A stretch of 11,530 bases of DNA. Origin: JAJNNC01 sp038232695 (GTDB taxonomy: Bacteria; Bacteroidota; Bacteroidia; Cytophagales; Cyclobacteriaceae). The notes under the pieces were generated by a model that was given only the letters and a program-made list of their open reading frames with translations, had not been told where the DNA came from and made no database searches. The stretch covers positions 1-11,530 of the forward strand of contig JBBSNI010000156.1 in the NCBI GenBank assembly GCA_038232695.1, given 5' to 3'. Numbering within the stretch: position 1 is the first letter of the stretch; each line of letters begins with the position of its first letter. Both the position numbers and the translations under genes were made by a program. Positions 6,733 through 11,530 of the stretch are shown here, piece by piece.

Positions 6733-6819
6733 GGGAAAGAATAAAAAGGTATTAACAAAGCTTGGCTCAGCGCGTTATCATTAGAAAAGACTTAGGCAGA
6801 AGGCTAAACGATTGCGATT

Positions 6820-8250
6820 ATGAACAGCAAAGAATTTTGTTTGTGCATTCCGGATACGGATAAGAAAAGAGTGGTCGTCATAGGCGGCGGATTTGCCGGG
6901 ATGAACCTGATCAAAACCATTGACGAAGGTGCTTTTCAGGTGGTGTTTTTCGACAGAAACAACTACCACACCTTTATCCCTTTGCTCTACCAGGCTGCCA
7001 CCGCAGGCATAGAGCCCGACTCTATTGCTGATCCTTTGAGAAACCTGGTAGAAAGCGGCAAAGACATCCACTATCGCATGGCCAAGGTAACCTCTATAGA
7101 CACCACCCGGAAGAAGGTGCAAACGCCTATTGGCAACCTCTCTTACGACTACTTAGTGATTGCTACCGGCAGCAAGACCAACTTTTTTGGCAACCAAACC
7201 ATCCAGGAAAACGGACTTCCCCTGAAAACCCTGCGCAATGCCATCAATATGCGCAGCAAGATACTGGAAAGCTTCGAGCAGGCAACTATTACGCAAGACC
7301 CTGAGGAGCGGGACATCCTGCTCAACTTCGTCATTGTAGGCGGTGGCCCTACCGGGGTAGAACTGGCTGGTACACTCTCTGAGATGCGGCAGTATGTGCT
7401 GCCTAAAGACTTCCCCGAGCTTGAAATTGCCCACATGCGTATTTATCTCATTCAAAGCCGCGACCGGCTGCTGCCCCAGATGTCGGAAAAAGCAGGCGAA
7501 AGAGCGTATGAATATTTAAAGGATATGGGCATTGACATCATCCTCAACAGCAAAGCCACCCATTACGATGGCAAAACAGTTACCCTGAGCAGTGGAGAAG
7601 AACTGCAAGCCGCTACGCTGATCTGGGCTGCCGGCGTGCAAGGCGAGACCATTCCCGGCATCCGCGAAGAAAGCATCGTTGCAGGCATGTATGCGGTAGA
7701 TGAATACTGCCGCGTCGAAGGGTACGAAGATGTTTTTGCCATCGGCGACGTGGCGCTGCTTAAAAACGATAAATATCCTGACGGACATCCCGGGGTAGCG
7801 CAGGCAGCCATTCAGCAGGGGCAACAATTAGCTGCCAATCTCAAGCGGATCATCAAGAACCAGCCGCTCGTACCCTTCGACTACCATAACAGGGGCACGA
7901 TTGCTACTATCGGCAGAAACAAAGCGGTGGCTGACCTGCGGGGCAACATCAAAACAGGCGGCTGGTTTGCCTGGTTCTCCTGGTGGGCAGTACATATCTA
8001 TTATATTGTAGGCTTTAGAAACAAGCTGGGCACTTTTGCTAACTGGGTGCTGAATTATTTTGCCTATAAGTACAGCAGCCGCCTTATTGTCAAACCCTTC
8101 AAACCCTGCGACAATGAAGACGATGTGCTGGAATCCATGCTCTCCAAACAAGCCGTAAAAAAAGCGGAGCAGGAAGCTGAAGAAGAAGAACAGGAAACCA
8201 AGGAAGAAGAACAGGAAACCAAGGAAGAAGTAGCAAAATCTGAAAAATAA
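6820..8250 (+). CDS. ndh: Type II NADH dehydrogenase (NDH-2)
   Basis: The 476-residue flavoprotein should move electrons from NADH to quinone without pumping protons, bound at the inner face of the cytoplasmic membrane. Landmarks are the FAD dinucleotide fold VVVIGGGFAGMN (18-29), VIATGS (113-118), the NADH-binding VIVGGGPTGVELAG (171-184), WAAGV (269-273), VFAIGDVA (305-312), and the quinone-site AQAAIQQG (327-334). A Trp/Tyr-rich C-terminal region (378-420: WFAWFSWWAVHIYYIVGF) matches the membrane-anchoring end of NDH-2. The ATG at 6820 starts 13 residues before the family's usual DTDKKRVV beginning, a normal length. The odd part is the last 30 or so residues, a Lys/Glu-rich tail encoded by a 21-bp tandem repeat. 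The gene stands alone on the plus strand and converges on the hydrolase gene, with 2 bp between stops. Confidence 0.93.
   Translation: MNSKEFCLCIPDTDKKRVVVIGGGFAGMNLIKTIDEGAFQVVFFDRNNYHTFIPLLYQAATAGIEPDSIADPLRNLVESGKDIHYRMAKVTSIDTTRKKVQTPIGNLSYDYLVIATGSKTNFFGNQTIQENGLPLKTLRNAINMRSKILESFEQATITQDPEERDILLNFVIVGGGPTGVELAGTLSEMRQYVLPKDFPELEIAHMRIYLIQSRDRLLPQMSEKAGERAYEYLKDMGIDIILNSKATHYDGKTVTLSSGEELQAATLIWAAGVQGETIPGIREESIVAGMYAVDEYCRVEGYEDVFAIGDVALLKNDKYPDGHPGVAQAAIQQGQQLAANLKRIIKNQPLVPFDYHNRGTIATIGRNKAVADLRGNIKTGGWFAWFSWWAVHIYYIVGFRNKLGTFANWVLNYFAYKYSSRLIVKPFKPCDNEDDVLESMLSKQAVKKAEQEAEEEEQETKEEEQETKEEVAKSEK
8182..8230 (+). repeat. 21-bp tandem repeat inside the ndh 3' end
   Basis: Two identical 21-bp units (8182-8202 and 8203-8223) plus a 7-bp third start encode EEQETKE-type repeats (EEEQETK twice) in the C-terminal tail of NDH-2. 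The period is a multiple of three, so copy number can change without breaking the frame. Confidence 0.9.
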
Positions 8251-8252
8251 TT

Positions 8253-9866
8253 TTACTTTTTTTCTAATATTAACACCACATCGGTAGCTACAGGCTCAAA
8301 TATCAGCATTTCGCCTTGTGCATCCATCTCAACGGTTTGGCAGCTATTGGCAGCCGGATCAAACCGCCTGACCCGGTAAGACAAATGCTTAGGATTGTAC
8401 AGCTTTACTATTACCGGCACGGGTACATACACCAAGATGAGGCGGTAATCTTTTGTACGGGCAACAGATATAAACTGGTCAAAGGCTTGGTTACCAGGTT
8501 GTTCGGCCAGCAGTGCCTCGTCGGGAAACAGTGCCCACCAGGGAAACCGGCGGATAAAAGCGGACAGGTAGCCGATCTGACGGCTTCCCGGCAAGTCCAG
8601 GCTTTGCTGCCACGGCGTAGGCGCCTGCTCGCTCAGTGTACCGTGGTTCAGGATTCTTTCTCCTTTCCGTATCCAGGGCCAAATGCCGTTAGCCCCATAA
8701 GTAATACCCGATACAGGGGTAGCCAGCAAACTCCAGTAAGAAGCTTTTCGTACCTGCGCAGCATCTACTTTGTGATAAATCTCTTCATAACAAGGCTCCA
8801 TATTCAACATAGGCCGCGCAGGCAAATGAGGCCAACGCCGGGCAGGCGGCCCTTGTGTGATAAACTTCACAGATGCTGCCTGGTGGCTGTGCCCCGACTG
8901 ATACCCAATAAGGTCTAACCAGTCTTCATGCGCATAAGCATCCCCAATCCACGACCGGCCCATCGGATGCATAGCGACCACTGCGCGGCTATTTGTCCCG
9001 GCAGTTTGTCCGCCAAATACTTTTCTTCCGATGTCTTTCCACCGCCGCTCGTTCACCCCCGTATAATAGCCATCGCCGCCTAATATCCAGACGACATGAT
9101 GCCCCCCATAGCGGGCTACCATATAACGCGCCAGGCGGATCGCTGCCTGGCGGGGCAGGTGGTGTCCGGGGCTCAGGTATCTTCCTTTGCCGAAAGGCAT
9201 CGCCCAGAGCAGCACCGGGGCAGCCACCAGCCCATAGGCATTGATAAGGTCTATCTTCCGGTCTACATGCCGGAAAAAAGCAGGATTGATCTGTATGCTA
9301 TGGGTGCCGGTGTAGGCTACCTGAAGCTGGCTGTCAACATCGCACCCCCGCCACGGCGTAGCCACCAGTTGGATCACGCTGTAATGATGCCTGGCGCGGT
9401 GATCCAGGTAAGTGTCCCACTCTTGACCGGTAGACTTCAGCGTACCGTTCCAGGCAGTGCAGGCAATCCACAGAAAGGGCGTACCATCAGCATGTTTAAG
9501 GTGATGATCTCCCTTGCGATGGATGATCGCACCTCTCCGGTACAGGTCCAGGGTACCGGGGTTTGCTTCGCAACGGAAGGTTCCTGCTTTGTCATGCAAC
9601 CCTGTATTGGTGGTGTCCGAACAGAAAGTCCTGTAAGACCACAGTCCCGTCTGGTCGGGCATGAACCTGATCTTCCAGTCCTGGCTACCATCCCAGAACC
9701 CATTGACTTTTATTGTTTCCCCGGCAGGAGAGATCATTTCCGCATAAAAATCTATAGCATAGAGCGGGTTAGGATACGGCACATCGCTGGCGAAACAAAG
9801 CTCGCAGGTAGCCCATTGCAGCGCTGCTGCGGAGGATTCATCCGGCGCGATGCTACTGCCTACCAT
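8253..9866 (-). CDS. GH140-like glycoside hydrolase (DUF5060 + DUF4038 + C-terminal domain)
   Basis: The 537-residue protein has an N-terminal beta domain (17-100) with VNGFWDGSQDWKIRFMP (54-70) and GLWSYRT (74-80), as in DUF5060. A TIM-barrel of the DUF4038 type follows (about 105-445): FLWIACTAWN (131-140), WILGGDG (260-266), HPMGRSW (300-306), PMLNMEPCYEE (352-362) and GITYGANGIWPW (387-398). A C-terminal beta domain (about 465-537) resembles the collagenase-associated domain that often follows DUF4038. In GH140 apiosidases the catalytic pair is an Asp and a Glu about 95 residues apart; Asp265 and Glu357 fit that place, by analogy. Substrates in this clan are plant pectin side chains, but here the substrate is unknown. 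The ATG at 9866 gives no signal peptide, which is unusual. Upstream in-frame codons run back to a TAA near 9921 with no ATG or TTG. Confidence 0.87.
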   Translation of the reverse strand: MVGSSIAPDESSAAALQWATCELCFASDVPYPNPLYAIDFYAEMISPAGETIKVNGFWDGSQDWKIRFMPDQTGLWSYRTFCSDTTNTGLHDKAGTFRCEANPGTLDLYRRGAIIHRKGDHHLKHADGTPFLWIACTAWNGTLKSTGQEWDTYLDHRARHHYSVIQLVATPWRGCDVDSQLQVAYTGTHSIQINPAFFRHVDRKIDLINAYGLVAAPVLLWAMPFGKGRYLSPGHHLPRQAAIRLARYMVARYGGHHVVWILGGDGYYTGVNERRWKDIGRKVFGGQTAGTNSRAVVAMHPMGRSWIGDAYAHEDWLDLIGYQSGHSHQAASVKFITQGPPARRWPHLPARPMLNMEPCYEEIYHKVDAAQVRKASYWSLLATPVSGITYGANGIWPWIRKGERILNHGTLSEQAPTPWQQSLDLPGSRQIGYLSAFIRRFPWWALFPDEALLAEQPGNQAFDQFISVARTKDYRLILVYVPVPVIVKLYNPKHLSYRVRRFDPAANSCQTVEMDAQGEMLIFEPVATDVVLILEKK

Positions 9867-9913
9867 AGCGGGCAGGGGTCGTGATGAGCAGATGAAAGAA
9901 AGTTCTTCTGCTA

Positions 9914-10618
9914 TCAGTTATCATTGTCCGGACGTTCGCCTTGCTGCTCGAGCAAATCTTTTTCCGCCTGGTACCAGTTGGCTTCCGCATCTTCGCTGCC
10001 TGCCTGGTACATGGTGTAGGCTCTCAGGGCAATGTCTTCGCGGGTAACCGATTGGGCAGGCGCTTCCATCGCGTCAAGCTTATTACGGATAAAAGCAGCG
10101 TCTTCCTTGTTGTGCGGATGCACACCCAGGATAATACCTCCTTCCTGCATCACCTGGTGATAATGAGAAGCCTTCTCTTCGGGCACACCGGCACCGACCA
10201 GCGAGCCGATGATGCCCCCACCAATGCCTCCCGCTCCAGCGCCTGCCAGCGCACCGGCCACAGGTCCTGCCACTAGCAAGCCCAGCCCCGGCACCACCAG
10301 TGTACTGCCAATAGCGGTGATAGCACCTACGATAGCCCCTACCGTGCCCCCTATGGTAGACCCTACGCCGGTACCTTCTATGACCTTATGTCCGCGATAC
10401 TCGTCCTCTGCTTTTGTTTGCGCAGGGCTCTGCCGGACGTCACCGCGTTCGCCCGGAAAGTGTTGCTGCCGCACATGGTCAGACATGAGCAGCATGATTT
10501 CTTCTTCGCGGTAGCCTAAAGAATGCAGCACATTGACAATGGCTTCTGCCTTACCGCGGTTGGCAAAAGTAGCCATGAGGAGTTCGGCAGGGCGGGTGGT
10601 TTTTTTTGACTTTTTCAT
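9914..10618 (-). CDS. General-stress / glycine-zipper protein with DUF2934 domain
   Basis: The 234-residue protein has three parts. Residues 12-50 (LLMATFANRGKAEAIVNVL, then HSLGY) resemble the 'general stress protein 17M' (YflT-like) domain, which continues after the insert with GGIILGVHPH (160-169). Residues 82-145 are a Gly/Ala-rich glycine-zipper stretch predicted to form membrane-inserting helices. Residues 190-225 (SVTREDIALRAYTMY, then NWYQAEKDLLEQ) match the short DUF2934 motif. The ATG at 10618 is chosen over the TTG at 10663, whose 15-residue extension looks like leader sequence. No clear TAnnTTTG promoter is seen upstream. It shares strand with the hydrolase gene 47 bp downstream, so cotranscription is possible. 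A stress-linked envelope role is inference from the family names only. Confidence 0.85.
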   Translation of the reverse strand: MKKSKKTTRPAELLMATFANRGKAEAIVNVLHSLGYREEEIMLLMSDHVRQQHFPGERGDVRQSPAQTKAEDEYRGHKVIEGTGVGSTIGGTVGAIVGAITAIGSTLVVPGLGLLVAGPVAGALAGAGAGGIGGGIIGSLVGAGVPEEKASHYHQVMQEGGIILGVHPHNKEDAAFIRNKLDAMEAPAQSVTREDIALRAYTMYQAGSEDAEANWYQAEKDLLEQQGERPDNDN

Positions 10619-10723
10619 GGTTGAAACAGATGAGCAGTTGAAAAAAAGACATATATCTATCAACGCCAGTAGGAAGGGAGTGTTTGCCGTTTAGGTATTG
10701 ATCACAATCTTTGCGATAATTTC

Positions 10724-10754
10724 TTGAAAAATGGCAGCAAAAAAATTACCTTTG
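10724..10754 (+). promoter_or_regulatory. Promoter of the tRNA-Pro gene
   Basis: TTG (10724-10726), a 20-bp spacer, and a perfect TAnnTTTG box (TACCTTTG, 10747-10754) match the Bacteroidota housekeeping promoter. It would start RNA near 10761, some 50 nt before the mature tRNA. Confidence 0.75.
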
Positions 10755-10812
10755 CCCTTCTGAATCGGATAATTCCATATAGGAAGTTCCATGCTCAGGA
10801 ATCTTTCTTTAT

Positions 10813-10886
10813 CGGGGTGTGGCGCAGTCTGGTAGCGTACTTGCATGGGGTGCAAGGGGTCGCTGGTTCGAATCCAGTCACCCCGA
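10813..10886 (+). tRNA. tRNA-Pro (anticodon GGG)
   Basis: A full cloverleaf can be folded. The acceptor CGGGGTG (10813-10819) pairs perfectly with CACCCCG (10879-10885), with A as discriminator. The D arm is GCGC/GCGT (10822-10825, 10835-10838) with a GG-containing loop. The anticodon stem CTTGC/GCAAG (10840-10844, 10852-10856) encloses ATGGGGT, with GGG at 10847-10849. The T arm GCTGG/CCAGT (10862-10866, 10874-10878) encloses TTCGAAT. A C1-G72 first pair is the hallmark of bacterial proline tRNAs. CCA is not encoded, so it must be added after transcription. It reads CCC and CCU codons. Confidence 0.96.
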
Positions 10887-10913
10887 CTCAGAAGATACTA
10901 AAAGCCAGTGAAG

Positions 10914-10945
10914 CCCTTTGAATCGTATGATTTGAAGGGTTTTTT
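10914..10945 (+). terminator. Intrinsic terminator after tRNA-Pro
   Basis: CCCTTTGAATC (10914-10924) pairs with GATTTGAAGGG (10929-10939) through 11 positions, two of them G-U, around a GTAT loop. Six T and then GTTTT follow. It begins 28 bp after the tRNA end. Confidence 0.88.
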
Positions 10946-10991
10946 GTTTTAAGTCTTTGCTGATTGTTTTTGCCGTTTGTGTATTACTACG

Positions 10992-11327
10992 TCAATGCTC
11001 GCCTGTATTGGTAGGCGTAATCCGCATTATAGCATCAGATTCTGGATCACATTCATCCCTGGGATCAGAATAGGTGTAGCTAATCCGGGCTAATTTCTTC
11101 TTATTCATTTCTATTCGGATACTCAATAATTGTCCTCCATCTATTACTTGATATGCTATGGCAGGATAGGAGACACTATTTTCATCTTCATCTATTTCAG
11201 GGTCCATGTATGGATATTCGTTTACAGCAATGCCCTGGAATTCGTAATCACATAATCCATTCTCGGCCAATAGCTTGAATTCAATGGAGTCCCCTGTCAA
11301 CCAATTGACTTGTAAACTTTGGGTCAC
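10992..11327 (-). CDS. Hypothetical protein, probably lacking its N-terminus
   Basis: A 111-codon frame starts at a GTG (11327) and ends TGA at 10992. The product is acidic and looks like a beta-rich secreted domain: NGLCDYEFQGIAVNEYP (23-39), SYPAIAYQVIDGGQLLSIRIE (split by hydrophobic strands, 53-73), and DPRDECDP (88-95). Two Cys (26 and 93) could form a disulphide, which would suit an envelope location, yet no signal peptide is present. The frame is open for 27 more codons upstream of the GTG to a TAA at the 17-bp repeat, without an ATG or TTG, so the 5' end may have been lost. GC content here is about 40% against about 52% in the hydrolase gene. I recognise no named family. It could be a short intact gene or a remnant. 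Confidence 0.5.
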   Translation of the reverse strand: MTQSLQVNWLTGDSIEFKLLAENGLCDYEFQGIAVNEYPYMDPEIDEDENSVSYPAIAYQVIDGGQLLSIRIEMNKKKLARISYTYSDPRDECDPESDAIMRITPTNTGEH

Positions 11328-11374
11328 ACTGTTAATAGAATCTTTGTAAAGATATTTTAATAAAGAAGTAGTCT

Positions 11375-11411
11375 TTAGCTCGACTTTAGCCTTAGCTCGA
11401 CTTTAGCCTTA
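11375..11411. repeat. 17-bp tandem duplication
   Basis: TTAGCTCGACTTTAGCC occurs twice head to tail (11375-11391, 11392-11408), plus 3 bp of a third copy. The unit is not a multiple of three. It covers the stop codon of the leftmost end of the partial gene (11409-11411) and the open stretch upstream of the GTG at 11327. It may mark a replication-slippage or recombination junction. Confidence 0.9.
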
Positions 11412-11530
11412 CGCGGCCCTGGTCATCATAGCGCATAAATGCTGTATCAAGGGTTGGTTTAAATAATCAACCTCTGCTTCGGGCAGGGAGGTTAAAAATT
11501 GTTGTTTACCCCAAAGCCGCTCTCTGACCA
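11409..11530 (-). CDS. C-terminal end of an unidentified protein (partial)
   Basis: One minus-strand frame is open from the window edge for 39 codons to a TAA at 11411-11409. It begins VRERLWGKQQFLTSLPEAEV and ends CAMMTRAA. It is the only one of the three frames on this strand open across that stretch, and its mixed charged and hydrophobic make-up suits a real helical C-terminus. The sequence is too short to name a family. A shorter frame giving MRYDDQGRVRLKSS overlaps its end and is probably chance. Confidence 0.4.
   Translation of the reverse strand, partial: VRERLWGKQQFLTSLPEAEVDYLNQPLIQHLCAMMTRAA

Noticed and set aside
9096..9884. 262-codon plus-strand frame opposite the glycoside hydrolase
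   Set aside because: It is antisense to conserved catalytic-domain motifs and lacks recognisable structure of its own.
10619..10663. Longer start (TTG at 10663) for the glycine-zipper protein
   Set aside because: The extra 15 residues show no family match, and an ATG followed by a lysine-rich start is available at 10618.
10698..10709. ATTGATCACAAT as a CRP/FNR-type operator
   Set aside because: The palindrome is imperfect and short, and it lies in a divergent spacer where no regulator is known; too weak to annotate.
10724..10921. 65-codon frame across the tRNA
   Set aside because: It spans the promoter and the whole tRNA-Pro gene, so the RNA gene explains the sequence.
1..11530. CRISPR array, insertion sequence or origin
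   Set aside because: No spaced direct-repeat array, transposase motif with terminal inverted repeats, or DnaA-box cluster could be seen on either strand.

Overview
The window looks like chromosomal DNA from a Bacteroidota bacterium, most likely a Cytophagales-type marine or soil gliding relative (the order is a guess). Four things point that way. Most starts lack a Shine-Dalgarno sequence. Several candidate promoters follow the Bacteroidota pattern TTG-N19..21-TAnnTTTG. There are apparent homologues of the Bacteroidota-only type VI secretion (T6SS subtype iii) membrane proteins TssN and TssO. The gene stock (DUF2157 membrane protein, NDH-2, DUF5060/DUF4038 glycoside hydrolase, esterases) is typical. 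Hand counts give about 52% GC in the hydrolase gene and about 40% at the far right end.

Layout. 1-911 (-) is the N-terminal part of a DUF2157-like multipass membrane protein. 1076-1258 (+) is a 60-residue helical protein read divergently from it. 1259-1434 is a convergent intergenic spacer with a striking 7-bp-phased inverted repeat. 5590-1435 (-) is a tight four-gene run: a TssN-like membrane protein, a TssO-like anchor fused to a von Willebrand A (vWA)-like domain, a lipoprotein alpha/beta hydrolase, and a secreted esterase. A perfect 12-bp-stem terminator (5652-5683) and a candidate promoter (5612-5640) precede the run. Upstream on the same strand lies a second unit, 6613-5700: a conserved membrane protein of unknown function and a 53-residue single-pass protein whose start overlaps it.

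6820-8250 (+) encodes a type II NADH dehydrogenase with an unusual Glu-rich repeat tail. It converges, with only 2 bp between stop codons, on 8253-9866 (-), a GH140-like glycoside hydrolase. Upstream of that on the same strand is 9914-10618, a general-stress/glycine-zipper/DUF2934 protein. 10813-10886 (+) is tRNA-Pro(GGG) with a good promoter and a terminator. Beyond it the DNA is AT-richer and holds a probable N-terminally incomplete hypothetical gene, a 17-bp tandem duplication, and the C-terminal end of a gene that leaves the window.

The most interesting part is the 5590-1435 operon. It appears to be a compact TssN / TssO-vWA module coupled to two cell-surface hydrolases. No sheath, baseplate or Hcp gene is visible within the window, so it is either an edge of a T6SSiii locus with unusual cargo or a stand-alone derivative of the trans-envelope complex. 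All family assignments were made by eye from the translated sequence; no database search was run.
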